A stretch of DNA of 64,000 bases from assembly GCA_031253335.1 (NCBI GenBank), contig JAIRWF010000037.1, forward strand, positions 44,585-108,584, in the 5' to 3' direction. Position numbers and translations under genes: made by a program. Source of the DNA: Streptococcaceae bacterium. Its GTDB lineage: Bacteria; Bacillota; Bacilli; Lactobacillales; Streptococcaceae. Position 1 is the first letter of the stretch. Each line of letters begins with the position of its first letter. This document shows, one piece after another, positions 8,335-16,983 of the stretch. Below the pieces are notes generated by a model. The model was not told where the DNA came from and searched no databases. It saw only the letters and a program-made list of their open reading frames with translations.

Positions 8335-9159
8335 CTACCTCGACAAACCTTTTGATTTCTGAGTTGGTGTAGGATTCTCACTATTTTTTTGACGTTCAGC
8401 TTGCTTCATTTCTGCATAGCTATTCGCTTCAACACGAGTTGGCGCTTGCTTAACGCTAGGTTCATTTTCTAAAGACTTGAACTTTTTTGGTGTTAAACCC
8501 GAGGGCATTAGCTCAAAAGCATTTGTATAAAGGTAGTCGTGATAAGAATTCCTTGAATTCCCTTCATAATACTTAATAAGCTCATCAAAAAAGACTTTCT
8601 TTTCAGGGACGTTCATCGCAAAAAGTCCAACACCTTGCTGCACAAGGTAATGATTAGCAACCATCGAAGCCGTTCGTTTGTTGCCGTCATTAAACCATTG
8701 TCCTTTTGCAATGTCCGAGAAATAACTAAGACCACGTTCGACTGGTTGACTAATAGAATCAAACTCAGAAATCTTCTCAAGTACTAAATCAGAAGTTGGG
8801 AGAGGTGGCACATACTCAGTCCCAGTAATATTAGCATGGTAGGCTCGTAGCTTACCTCCGTTTTCAATAAGACCTCCTTCTCCTAAAATACTGTTATAAT
8901 CACTTATCACTCCAAAAGATATAGGAGCGTCTATATGCTTGAAGAGATACTCCCAAGCACGTTTAATATTATTGACAGTCAAAGCTTCATCATAATTCAA
9001 AGTGGAAGGCACTCTCCCCTCGAGAACTTCATTAGTTTCAGGGAAGGTAATACCTTTTTGAATTTCAATATTCGCTTGTTTCCAAATCGTATCAACTAAT
9101 AATCTTTTCGCCGAAAAGATAGAAGTCTCTCGATTTACAGGTACAAATTCATAAGCCAT
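8335..9159 (-). CDS. Fic-like protein with altered catalytic motif
   Basis: 274 aa. The Fic core is seen at about residues 172-184 as GQWFNDGNKRTAS. In the canonical motif HxFx(D/E)GN(G/K)RxxR the first residue is the catalytic His and the last an Arg; here they are Gln and Ser, while the phosphate-binding DGNKR is intact. Fic enzymes usually transfer AMP or another nucleotide-derived group to proteins; without the His ordinary AMPylation is doubtful. The C-terminus carries the segment APTRVEANSYAEMKQAER and a basic tail, almost the same as in the PcfB-like protein at 15577-16071. It sits between virB4 and virB1 genes. Shine-Dalgarno AAAGGAG. It could be an effector of the secretion system or a regulator. 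Confidence 0.75.
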   Translation of the reverse strand: MAYEFVPVNRETSIFSAKRLLVDTIWKQANIEIQKGITFPETNEVLEGRVPSTLNYDEALTVNNIKRAWEYLFKHIDAPISFGVISDYNSILGEGGLIENGGKLRAYHANITGTEYVPPLPTSDLVLEKISEFDSISQPVERGLSYFSDIAKGQWFNDGNKRTASMVANHYLVQQGVGLFAMNVPEKKVFFDELIKYYEGNSRNSYHDYLYTNAFELMPSGLTPKKFKSLENEPSVKQAPTRVEANSYAEMKQAERQKNSENPTPTQKSKGLSR

Positions 9160-9179
9160 AGAGACTCCTTTCTTTATGG

Positions 9180-9224
9180 TGGTAAAGTAGAAAAGTAGAA
9201 AATACTACTTTTCTACTTTTCTAA
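9180..9224. repeat. Site 4 of the (GTAGAAAA)n inverted repeat
   Basis: AAAGTAGAAAAGTAGAAAA, a few bases, then TACTTTTCTACTTTTCTAA. Upstream of the Fic-like gene and just after the virB4 stop. Confidence 0.85.
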
Positions 9225-9236
9225 CATTATAACATA

Positions 9237-11624
9237 CTAGCTGTCAGTTGCCATAATTTCATATAGCTTTGTATTTTGAGGAATTGTATTTGAAAAAGGA
9301 ACAATCGTGTTTCCAGCCACAATCAAGCCAGCACCCTTCGGTGGATTCTTCAAGAAGCGTGATTGCTGATTAGTCAAACGAAGAGTCTTAACTAATAAAT
9401 CAAAGACTTCAGCTTTCTGCTTCAGCAAAATCAAGAATTCCGAGTTAAAAAACATTGCTCTTCCTTCTTGTGTTGCAAGAACAGTCTCAATCGACTGGGT
9501 AATACCAGTCGGGTTACCTCCATACTTACGAATACGTGCCCATATATCTTGGAACTTCTCACGTGTCAGCTCGCTCGATGATCCAGATAATAGCACCTGA
9601 ATCTCGTCAAAATATACCCATGTTCTGACACCTTTAGCAAAGTTCTCGACAACTCCCTGCCAGACCTTATCTTCTACCGCCATAAATCCAAATGGTTTGA
9701 ATTTATTCTTGAGCTGATTGATATTATAGACAACGAATCGGTTGGTTAAATTGACGTTCGTCTCGCCAGCAAACATATCCAGCGAACCTGTGACATACAT
9801 GGCAAGCTTTTGAGCGAGGTCAGCAGCTTGCTCATTTTGTTCTTTGTTCGCTTTGTCAGCTAATAATTGATACCATTGAACTAATGTTGTCTTTCCGGTA
9901 TTTTCATAAGCCTTTATCGTGATTTCATCAATAATTGACTCCTGAACCTCTGTAAGCGTCGGGAAAATAGACGCAAACAAAGATACAAGGAAATCTGATT
10001 TCAACGCCACAGGGTCATCATCAGCTGCTAAAAATTGCCTATCAGGTAAATCCATAATATTGATTCTTGTAGGAGACTTAGGCGCTACTCTGACAACTTG
10101 ACCGCCTAACTTTTCAGCAATACTGTCATACTCGTTTTCTGGACTGACAATAATCACTTCGCTCTTAGGCTCTTTTAGGAGGGTTGAAATAATCTCATGT
10201 TTGGCGTTCATGGATTTACCTGAACCTGAAACACCAGTAATCAAACCATTTGAATTATCAAGAGAGGGGTCACGGCGATTGATTGAAATCGTATTATTAG
10301 ATAACAAATTTATGCCATAATATTTGCCGTTTTTATGATGAATATCAACACTCGTAAATGGAGAATTGACCGCAATATTAGGCGTAATCAAATCACGCTG
10401 AAAAGTCCGTTCAGCGTCCGTGTAGTTTTTTCCAATCGGAAGTACAGAATTGAGTGCTTCTTCTTGTATAAAATCGAGGTCACTGAAGACAGCACCATAC
10501 TTATCTCCAACTGAGCGAATAATCGCTGTATTTTCTTTCAGTTTTTCAGAGCTTTCAGCCATGACGTACACCAAAAAAATACTCGAGAATTGCTTATCGC
10601 CAGTCTCACGGACAAAATTGATAACTTCATCAAGGTCAGCTTGAGCTTCTTTGGCAGAACGTGCCACAAATTCTGCAGAATACCCATTTTGTGACGCTCT
10701 CATCTGTTGCTTAACTAACTCGCCTTCCACAGAAGTTGCTTGATTCCTCAAGCGCCTGTTAGTCTCCACAATGGAGTATGGCTGAGCATGAATCGTTATA
10801 ACAAGTTCTTGATTTGTTTCAGTTAATTCTTTGAATAATCCATCTGAAAGTTCAGTCGGAAAATCACGAAGATATAAGATTTTACCAAACAAGTGAGAGT
10901 TAATCTCAAAATCAGATTTGTTGAATTTTAATGATTCTGGAGCAATGAAATCTTTAGTAGTCAAGTTTGACACTGCTATATCCTCAAAACGTCCATAAAC
11001 GGGCGTATGCGGACGCAAAATAGAGTTAAGAAGATTTAACCGTTCTTCGCCAGAAAGTGCTTCAAAACTCACATCAATGTTGCTAAGGTCGCTTGACATC
11101 AAAGTAGCTATATTATCAAACTTTGAAGTAGCTTTAAGACGATTGTCAGCCTGTGTTGAAATTGTGATATATCGGTCAACTTGATAATTATTAAGCCCTC
11201 GAGCATAATTTTCTTCGATAATATGATTTAACTCATTTCTATAAATATCCATAGAATCGCCTTGCAGTTCATAAGCTGTTTCTTGCTTATAGGTTTCTGC
11301 TTCAATTTTACGAATATGAAGCGTTAGTTGAAAATGTTCATTTTCAGAAAGAGTATTGATGGTGTCATTATAGCGAGAAATAATATTTTTCTTATCCTCC
11401 TCCGTCGCAGTTAGATAATTAGTCATACCTAACGAGAAAGTCTTTGACCAAGTGTTATCCACCACGTGCATAATGCCATCAGAAAAGAGTGAAGTATAAC
11501 GAATAGTATTTTGAGTAGAAGCTGCTTCAGCGATTTTTGCGTGTTTTTCCAAGCGAGCAATACGCTTACGGTTTGATTCAGAGCGAATCGGTTTCTTTGA
11601 TTTTTTTATCCTGTTTGAACTCAA
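9237..11624 (-). CDS. VirB4-type conjugation ATPase (TrsE-like)
   Basis: 795 aa. The Walker A motif GVSGSGKS (about residue 465) and Walker B WVYFDEIQVLL (about 665) lie in the C-terminal half; the N-terminal half is the CagE/TrbE/VirB domain. It powers assembly of, and transport through, the type IV secretion channel at the membrane. The start is uncertain: the frame opens with TTG at 11624, 47 nt inside the preceding gene, with no Shine-Dalgarno and no ATG for the next 50 codons, so it depends on coupling to the VirB3-like gene. Fusion-like coupling of VirB3 and VirB4 is common in these systems. Confidence 0.9.
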   Translation of the reverse strand: MSSNRIKKSKKPIRSESNRKRIARLEKHAKIAEAASTQNTIRYTSLFSDGIMHVVDNTWSKTFSLGMTNYLTATEEDKKNIISRYNDTINTLSENEHFQLTLHIRKIEAETYKQETAYELQGDSMDIYRNELNHIIEENYARGLNNYQVDRYITISTQADNRLKATSKFDNIATLMSSDLSNIDVSFEALSGEERLNLLNSILRPHTPVYGRFEDIAVSNLTTKDFIAPESLKFNKSDFEINSHLFGKILYLRDFPTELSDGLFKELTETNQELVITIHAQPYSIVETNRRLRNQATSVEGELVKQQMRASQNGYSAEFVARSAKEAQADLDEVINFVRETGDKQFSSIFLVYVMAESSEKLKENTAIIRSVGDKYGAVFSDLDFIQEEALNSVLPIGKNYTDAERTFQRDLITPNIAVNSPFTSVDIHHKNGKYYGINLLSNNTISINRRDPSLDNSNGLITGVSGSGKSMNAKHEIISTLLKEPKSEVIIVSPENEYDSIAEKLGGQVVRVAPKSPTRINIMDLPDRQFLAADDDPVALKSDFLVSLFASIFPTLTEVQESIIDEITIKAYENTGKTTLVQWYQLLADKANKEQNEQAADLAQKLAMYVTGSLDMFAGETNVNLTNRFVVYNINQLKNKFKPFGFMAVEDKVWQGVVENFAKGVRTWVYFDEIQVLLSGSSSELTREKFQDIWARIRKYGGNPTGITQSIETVLATQEGRAMFFNSEFLILLKQKAEVFDLLVKTLRLTNQQSRFLKNPPKGAGLIVAGNTIVPFSNTIPQNTKLYEIMATDS

Positions 11625-11940
11625 AGCGCTTATACAGTTTAATCCTTTCTGTTTGATATACCCGCTTTTTGATTGTGAAATAGAACTTCATACGAAGTCT
11701 AAACCAATGGTCTGCGGGCATTCCTTTTATCTTGAATAAAGAAGCAAATAAAACTGGCATAGTGATGAATACAAGCAGAGGCTGAACGACTGTATCAGGT
11801 AAATGAACCACAAAATCATTAAGTAAAAAGATGACTAACATCAGAATAATAGCTCCAAAGCCAATGGCTTGTCGAACCGTTAGACCTGCAATGACTTTGT
11901 TTTTAATCTTAGAGCCATCTGTATAGACTTTTATTTCCAT
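11578..11940 (-). CDS. VirB3-like membrane protein (PrgI/TcpE type)
   Basis: 120 aa with two adjacent transmembrane segments (about 25-45 and 50-68) and a basic C-terminus. The opening (EIKVYTDGSKIKNKVIAGLTVRQ) resembles PrgI/TcpE proteins, which sit directly before VirB4 in Gram-positive transfer operons, as here. Shine-Dalgarno AGAAAGAG. A possible -10 (TACAAT) lies inside repeat site 5. Confidence 0.75.
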   Translation of the reverse strand: MEIKVYTDGSKIKNKVIAGLTVRQAIGFGAIILMLVIFLLNDFVVHLPDTVVQPLLVFITMPVLFASLFKIKGMPADHWFRLRMKFYFTIKKRVYQTERIKLYKRFEFKQDKKIKETDSL

Positions 11941-11953
11941 AAAATCTCTTTCT

Positions 11954-12010
11954 AAAAGTAGAATTGTAGAAAAGTAGAAAAGTGGAATTTTCTACTTTTC
12001 TACTTTTTTG
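11954..12010. repeat. Site 5 of the (GTAGAAAA)n inverted repeat, between divergent genes
   Basis: GTAGAATTGTAGAAAAGTAG, then AAAAGTGGAA, then TTTTCTACTTTTCTACTTTT. It separates the leftward virB3-like gene from the rightward GIY-YIG-like gene and abuts the promoter of each, so a protein binding here could control both. Confidence 0.85.
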
Positions 12011-12023
12011 ATAAAATATAACA

Positions 12024-12569
12024 ATGATAATTGAAAACGGCAAATGCTACTCGAATAACAATGAATCTGAAAAACTCATTAACGCTCTATACTCAACTCA
12101 AAGAAAAAATGGTAATAACCAATGCTTCTTTTATGCTCTATTTCAAGGACAAGATAAAATAGCAAAAATAGGGCATACCTCATACCCAGTTGATAGAATG
12201 CAAGAGCTTTGTGCTTTCAAAATCACACGCTCCACACAACAATTCATGACTAATCAGATTTTTCTTGCTCTCTGGCGCTTTAATTGTCAAGAATCTAAAG
12301 TCAAAGATTTTGAGGAAAAAGAAAGAGAAATGCTATTTTCTTCCAACTATAGAAAAGAAGGAAAAGAATTCAATAGCATAAAGTATCAATCCTTTTTCCC
12401 GCATAAAGAAAGTTTTGAACTTCCAGCTTATCTTCAAGATGATTCTGAACACACGGCCGCAAAAAAAGAGTGGCACGACTGCCCTAATCAGACATCTTTT
12501 CAAAAGCTGATAGAGTTTATAGATAAGGGTATAACTAAGGAAAAACTGAGAGAACATCTCATTGATTAA
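12024..12569 (+). CDS. GIY-YIG-like (T5orf172/Mug113-type) protein
   Basis: 181 aa and the only rightward gene in the transfer region. The stretch FYALFQGQ...AKIGHTSYPVDRMQEL is the KIGxT...Rxxxl pattern of the T5orf172 branch of the GIY-YIG nuclease superfamily. It is AT-rich and looks like cargo inserted between the virB3- and virB6-like genes; its end overlaps the virB6-like gene by 4 nt tail to tail. There is no Shine-Dalgarno: TAAAAT at 12012-12017 is 6 nt before the ATG, so the mRNA would be leaderless. It may be a homing-type or defence nuclease, or a DNA-processing accessory. Confidence 0.65.
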   Translation: MIIENGKCYSNNNESEKLINALYSTQRKNGNNQCFFYALFQGQDKIAKIGHTSYPVDRMQELCAFKITRSTQQFMTNQIFLALWRFNCQESKVKDFEEKEREMLFSSNYRKEGKEFNSIKYQSFFPHKESFELPAYLQDDSEHTAAKKEWHDCPNQTSFQKLIEFIDKGITKEKLREHLID

Positions 12570-13360
12570 CCAGCTAACCCAACAATAGCCTTTGCGATTG
12601 AATTTGACTTAAATAACAAGTAACACATTGCAACAGGAAACACCAACGAGGCAAGTGTAGTATCAGTCACGCCACTCGTGTCCCAGCTTCCGTTGAAAGC
12701 ATTATAAACGCCCAAAATTACCAACATAACCATACCTTGGATAAGGAGTGCAAAATAACTTTTGATGAAACCAACGCCAATACTTCGATACTCGCTTGAA
12801 GCAAATGAAGAGAAAGCAATGGGAGATAAAATAGTATAAACATAAAGCTGAATCACTCGAACTGTAATCAGTACCATCATAATTACCGAAGCCACTATAC
12901 CTACAAGAAAAGAAACTATCCAAGAGATAGCTGCTGTAATCACATTTCCTACGAACCCCCCTATATCAGTAAAAGAGAATCCTGGCATAGTTAGTTTGGG
13001 GGCAGTAAAGCTAAAAACATTATAAGACCCAGTCCCGTGAAGCAAGTTAATACCCCCTACAATAATCATATTAAGAAAGTTCAGAATGACAAGAGAACCT
13101 GCGACCATAGCGCCAGCAAGTAAAAAATAAACACCACATTGCAATATTGTAACTGGTGCAACATTACCGTCGTTATTTTGATTTGCTTGTTGAAATATCT
13201 TAGCAACCTCCATGATGAAAAAGAAAATCATCAAGTACAAGCCTATCTTCATCGTCACATTCGTGACCACTGGTGTGACGTAGGTATCATAAGTATGGGC
13301 GTCGAAGTTACTTAATTGAGAGCCAATTTGCTTGAATAAATCGTATGCTAAAACGTCCAT
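12566..13360 (-). CDS. VirB6/TrbL-like polytopic membrane protein
   Basis: 264 aa with about six transmembrane segments and a glycine-rich centre, ending FKSNSIAKAIVGLAG. Length, topology and position between the VirB2-like and VirB3/VirB4 genes fit the inner channel component VirB6. Strong Shine-Dalgarno GAGGAGGG. Confidence 0.7.
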   Translation of the reverse strand: MDVLAYDLFKQIGSQLSNFDAHTYDTYVTPVVTNVTMKIGLYLMIFFFIMEVAKIFQQANQNNDGNVAPVTILQCGVYFLLAGAMVAGSLVILNFLNMIIVGGINLLHGTGSYNVFSFTAPKLTMPGFSFTDIGGFVGNVITAAISWIVSFLVGIVASVIMMVLITVRVIQLYVYTILSPIAFSSFASSEYRSIGVGFIKSYFALLIQGMVMLVILGVYNAFNGSWDTSGVTDTTLASLVFPVAMCYLLFKSNSIAKAIVGLAG

Positions 13361-13379
13361 GTTTTAGCCCTCCTCTCAA

Positions 13380-13643
13380 TCACGTTCCTGGAGGGGCAGT
13401 GATTAAATTAACAAGAAAGGCACAACCTCCAATAAGTATGCCGCCTACTATCATCATAAAGGCACGATTGCGTTGGCTAGGATTTGATTCTGCCATGCTT
13501 TCAGCCAGCTGAATAACCCCAACGATAATCAGAGCAATTCCAGCAGCACCAAAGAACCAAGTCAAAAGAGACTTGATTGAGCTTAGTGCGTCTCCTGCCT
13601 CTGGCACGAAGACACTACTAAGAGCTAAATTTATTTTTTCCAT
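13380..13643 (-). CDS. VirB2/TrbC-like small channel or pilin-like protein
   Basis: 87 aa with two hydrophobic segments (about 27-48 and 62-82) separated by a short charged loop (ESNPSQRNRAF). This layout and its place before the VirB6-like gene match VirB2-like subunits of Gram-positive transfer systems. Shine-Dalgarno GAAAGGA. No cleavable signal is obvious. Confidence 0.65.
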   Translation of the reverse strand: MEKINLALSSVFVPEAGDALSSIKSLLTWFFGAAGIALIIVGVIQLAESMAESNPSQRNRAFMMIVGGILIGGCAFLVNLITAPPGT

Positions 13644-13659
13644 ATTTTTTTCCTTTCAT

Positions 13660-13731
13660 TTGGTAGTAAAGTAGAAAATTCTACTTTACCATTAGCAGAA
13701 AAGCAGAATTTTCTACTTTTCTGCTTTTACA
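13660..13731. repeat. Site 6 of the (GTAGAAAA)n inverted repeat
   Basis: Two back-to-back inverted repeats: GTAAAGTAGAAAATTCTACTTTAC (13664-13689), then GCAGAAAAGCAGAA with TTCTACTTTTCTGC. The second uses GCAG instead of GTAG on both arms, so pairing is kept. It lies between virD4 and the VirB2-like gene and covers the stop codon of virD4. Confidence 0.8.
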
Positions 13732-15580
13732 TTTCAATAGTTGCTAACTGCTTCTCAAGCATTTCATCAAGATTTAGTTCAATCGGAACAGGAGCTTCTC
13801 CCACAGCAGCGTAAGCGTCATACGCCTCCATAATATCCGCAAAAGCTGGCTCTGGTACAAAATCATACCACCTGCCATCATCTTCATTACTAGACCACAT
13901 TTTTGATTTAGGGTGGTCTTTTGGAGAAAGCTTTAAGCCCTTATACATAGGCATAGACGATATTTGCACCAAGCACTGGTTGCGAGGTAATTCAAAAACT
14001 TCCGCCTGAGAAATAAGGTCACGCCCCAATACATCATAGCTTGTCGAACCGCCACCGTTATATCCTCGGTTGACAGATTCTTTTCGCATATTGATAGTGG
14101 CTTTGCCTGCTGCCTCATAGAAGTACTTCACAGTTTCTTGTTCCGTACCTCCTGAGAGATAAAGCTTTGAGTCACAGTTAGCAATAAGACTTTGCCAGTC
14201 ATCTTTATACAAAGCCTTTATTTGATTGATAGATTGCAAAATAATGTTAATACTAATTTCGCGCGATCGGAAAACCGACAGCGCTTCTTTAATATTAGGA
14301 ATCTTCCCAAGATTCGCAAACTCATCAAGGATAAAACGCACGTGAACTGGTAGTTTCCCATGATGGACATTATCTGCTTGATATTCTAACGTTCTAAACG
14401 CTAGAATAAATATCATTGTCGTCAAGAAGTTAAAAGTGGTGTCAAGGTCAGGTATTGCAAGATACACACAATACTTTTCCTCGCCCCATTTTTCAATATC
14501 CAAGGTATCAATTTTCAAGAAATTTTGAACCTGTTTCAAGTCGAACATCGAGAATCGTGCCGTGGCGATTGCAACAATACTACTCCTCGTATCGCCACGA
14601 TAATTTTTGAAACTCTTAAACTGCAAGACTGCATAGTTGTTTGAACCAAAAACTTCTTCAAACTGGTCAAATTTTTCCTCAAGAATCGAGGGTGTATCAT
14701 CATCTTTACGGTCAAGCTCTCTTATTAGCTCAGAAATATCATAAAGCGTTGGCATAGTATCACTGCTACCTTCAATATCTCCCTCGCCTTGATAACAATA
14801 ATACAGGTAAGAAAAGAGCGCACCTAACAAAAGCTCTTCTGATTTGTCCCAGAAAGGCTCTCCTTTCTTAGCATTTTCGCCATTTGTAGCGTCGATAACC
14901 ACTTGTATAATACGCTTCAGGGTTACCTCATCATGTATATAAGCAAAAGGGTTGAACCCATCAGAGTTTTGCATGGTGTTAATATCAAAGACTTTGATTT
15001 TATAACCTGCGTCCTCCATCATTTTCCCAGTCTCATGCACTAAAGTACCTTTAGGGTCAGTAACCACATAAGACGAGTGAAATTGAGACAAGTTCGGTTT
15101 AACATAAAGCAACGTTTTACCTGAACCAGAACCCCCAACAATAAGCACGTTCTTATTACGTTGAAGCAAAAATGGAACACCAGACGTTTCCATGTTCAAT
15201 CCAACACTCTTTGATAAAAGCAAGTTCTTTGAGAAGACCTTATTTTTGAACTTTTTTAACTCTTGCGCAGTAGCCCATCTGGCTGATCCGTGTTCACGAC
15301 CTGCCATGTATGTTCTGCTGCTTAAAGTCATTGCAAAAATGATGAGACAAATGATAATACCTGCAAAGAATCCTATAAGTGGGTACATTGCAACACTAAA
15401 ATCAAAAGGTTGATTTTGAAGAGAGTTTGATAAATTAGAAAGAGCGCTTAGAAAGCGCTCTAACGTTTGACCGTTTTTTGGTGTAACTTGATAGAGATAA
15501 ATAAATCTGTCAAGAATCCAGCCAAGTAGTAATCCGAAGATTGAGAAAAGCACTAACTTGACTTTTGTCATCAATTTCAT
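13727..15580 (-). CDS. VirD4/TraG-type coupling protein (TrsK-like)
   Basis: 617 aa. Two N-terminal transmembrane segments (about 8-28 and 60-85), Walker A VGGSGSGKT (about 148-156) and Walker B FILDEFANLG (about 413-422). This hexameric ATPase brings the relaxosome or protein substrates to the secretion channel. It overlaps the stop of the PcfB-like gene by ATGA, so they are coupled; in pCF10-type systems the PcfB and PcfC products work together. No separate Shine-Dalgarno is visible. Confidence 0.92.
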   Translation of the reverse strand: MKLMTKVKLVLFSIFGLLLGWILDRFIYLYQVTPKNGQTLERFLSALSNLSNSLQNQPFDFSVAMYPLIGFFAGIIICLIIFAMTLSSRTYMAGREHGSARWATAQELKKFKNKVFSKNLLLSKSVGLNMETSGVPFLLQRNKNVLIVGGSGSGKTLLYVKPNLSQFHSSYVVTDPKGTLVHETGKMMEDAGYKIKVFDINTMQNSDGFNPFAYIHDEVTLKRIIQVVIDATNGENAKKGEPFWDKSEELLLGALFSYLYYCYQGEGDIEGSSDTMPTLYDISELIRELDRKDDDTPSILEEKFDQFEEVFGSNNYAVLQFKSFKNYRGDTRSSIVAIATARFSMFDLKQVQNFLKIDTLDIEKWGEEKYCVYLAIPDLDTTFNFLTTMIFILAFRTLEYQADNVHHGKLPVHVRFILDEFANLGKIPNIKEALSVFRSREISINIILQSINQIKALYKDDWQSLIANCDSKLYLSGGTEQETVKYFYEAAGKATINMRKESVNRGYNGGGSTSYDVLGRDLISQAEVFELPRNQCLVQISSMPMYKGLKLSPKDHPKSKMWSSNEDDGRWYDFVPEPAFADIMEAYDAYAAVGEAPVPIELNLDEMLEKQLATIEM

Positions 15581-16071
15581 ATCTTAGGCGATGATGGGGA
15601 TTTCGCTTTGGTCTGACTTTTGACGTTTGATTTTTGAACCGTTTTCTCTGCGGTTCGTTTCGCCTGCTTTTCAGTAGCATAAGCATTAGCTTCAGCTTTT
15701 GTAGGCGCCCTTTTACTGTTATTTTCAAACATCTCTGGGTGTTGCGTTAATTTATCCATTACGTTTGTAAGACCCCGCTCAAAACTTGATTGTTCAGCTC
15801 CGTGCATAAATACGGAAGTTGTTCCGTTAGCGTTTTTTCGCATACCAAAATCAATGCCATGAGCTTTTAACTGGGCTTTCAATTCTGAAACTGCATTAGC
15901 AGGTAAATCTATTGTCGTACCAAAGTCAAATCTTTGACCCGTTTTCGATGAAACAGTCGGATTTGCCCTATTTTTGACTTGATTATAGATTTCTTGCAGC
16001 AATAATTTTAGAAATTCAGCTGCCTTTGAGCCAGCTTGTTCCCCTATTTGGTCAACTTCTTCTCCTGCCAT
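15577..16071 (-). CDS. PcfB-like (DUF3801-type) coupling-protein partner
   Basis: 164 aa. The core (about 45-110) with LKAHGIDFGMRKNANGTT and the position directly before the VirD4 gene fit the PcfB/DUF3801 family, which helps the coupling protein. The C-terminal 55 residues are basic and low-complexity and contain APTKAEANAYATEKQAKR, closely matching the tail of the Fic-like protein (8335-9159). Shine-Dalgarno AGAAAGG. A UUCG-loop terminator lies just before its start. Confidence 0.6.
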   Translation of the reverse strand: MAGEEVDQIGEQAGSKAAEFLKLLLQEIYNQVKNRANPTVSSKTGQRFDFGTTIDLPANAVSELKAQLKAHGIDFGMRKNANGTTSVFMHGAEQSSFERGLTNVMDKLTQHPEMFENNSKRAPTKAEANAYATEKQAKRTAEKTVQKSNVKSQTKAKSPSSPKI

Positions 16072-16084
16072 ATATAACCTTTCT

Positions 16085-16108
16085 AAAAAAAACGCCCGAA
16101 GGCGTAAT
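16085..16108 (-). terminator. Terminator before the PcfB-like gene
   Basis: On the reverse strand ACGCC, TTCG loop, GGCGT and a run of eight Ts, between the stop of the 208-aa gene and the PcfB-like gene. It could reduce readthrough into the coupling-protein genes. Confidence 0.8.
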
Positions 16109-16112
16109 TTTT

Positions 16113-16739
16113 TTAACCTTTACTTGCTACACGTGCAAGACCAATACCCATAAATGCAAAGACACTAATAACCCCTGCCGCAGCTAAGCCTACATTTGAA
16201 AAAATCCCACCCGTCTTATCTTCAAGCTTTGGAAATATTGAGACAATCGAGCTATATATAGCCCCAATAATCAGGAATAGTGTGATACCTACTACCAATA
16301 AAACTAAAATCAAAAGAAAAGGGTGGGTCAAGAAGGATAGTAAGAACTGCGATAAATTAGGATAACTTTTACTTACATACGAAAACGTATTGCTGTTTGC
16401 AAAATATCCCAAGAAAACAAATTTATGTAATCTAATTAACCCATCAAGCACTCCAATGAACCAGAACCAGAAAGCGCCGCTGATAAAACTAAGAATCAAA
16501 GCCCCAAATAAATTCCATATCAATTTCCAGACAAACTTTATCAAAATAAAAGGAGTCAACAGAATCCCTTTTGCAACCGCTTTAGCTCCTCGACCTGTTT
16601 TTCTCACGAGTGAGTGGTCTCGATTGTATTGTTTGACTTCTTCTGCGCTTGCTTGATGAAGCTCATACTGTGGATTTCCTTCTTCATCTTGATAGATAGT
16701 TCCAACAGTTAGCTCGCCTTCAGACATTTTCCTTTTCAT
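16113..16739 (-). CDS. Polytopic membrane protein of the transfer region, unknown
   Basis: 208 aa. A soluble N-terminus of about 50 residues ending in basic RKTGRGAKAV, then about four transmembrane segments (56-75, 78-100, 140-165, 185-203). No family recognised. Shine-Dalgarno GGAGG 6 nt before the ATG at 16739. Likely a membrane accessory of the conjugation complex. Confidence 0.65.
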   Translation of the reverse strand: MKRKMSEGELTVGTIYQDEEGNPQYELHQASAEEVKQYNRDHSLVRKTGRGAKAVAKGILLTPFILIKFVWKLIWNLFGALILSFISGAFWFWFIGVLDGLIRLHKFVFLGYFANSNTFSYVSKSYPNLSQFLLSFLTHPFLLILVLLVVGITLFLIIGAIYSSIVSIFPKLEDKTGGIFSNVGLAAAGVISVFAFMGIGLARVASKG

Positions 16740-16803
16740 TAGAATCCTCCAAATCTATCCCAACTTTCAGCTGATTTTCTCTTGCCTTCGCAGGAGATAT
16801 TGC

Positions 16804-16959
16804 TTAAAGCATAAAAGGAACACGTCCCTCATTGACTACTCGAGTCACAAAGATATTTAATAGCGCAGACGAGGAAAGCCCCATCTGCTTTGCTATTATA
16901 TCAAATATTCCCTTTGTTCGTGAATCTACCGTGAAATTCATCTGTGTACTATTGACCAT
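16804..16959 (-). CDS. Short ribbon-helix-helix protein (RelB/DinJ antitoxin-like)
   Basis: 51 aa, opening MVNSTQMNFTVDSRTKG and ending RVVNEGRVPFML, with MGLSSSALLNIF in the middle. This is the beta-strand/helix/helix pattern of RelB/DinJ-type RHH proteins, which normally run on for another 30-40 residues that bind a toxin; here the gene stops right after the RHH core and no toxin gene follows. Good Shine-Dalgarno GAGG; promoter TTGCCT-16-TATAAT just upstream, next to repeat site 7. It may be a pure DNA-binding repressor of the (GTAGAAAA)n sites rather than an antitoxin. Confidence 0.7.
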   Translation of the reverse strand: MVNSTQMNFTVDSRTKGIFDIIAKQMGLSSSALLNIFVTRVVNEGRVPFML

Positions 16960-16983
16960 GAGTTACCTCTTTTCTATATAAGT

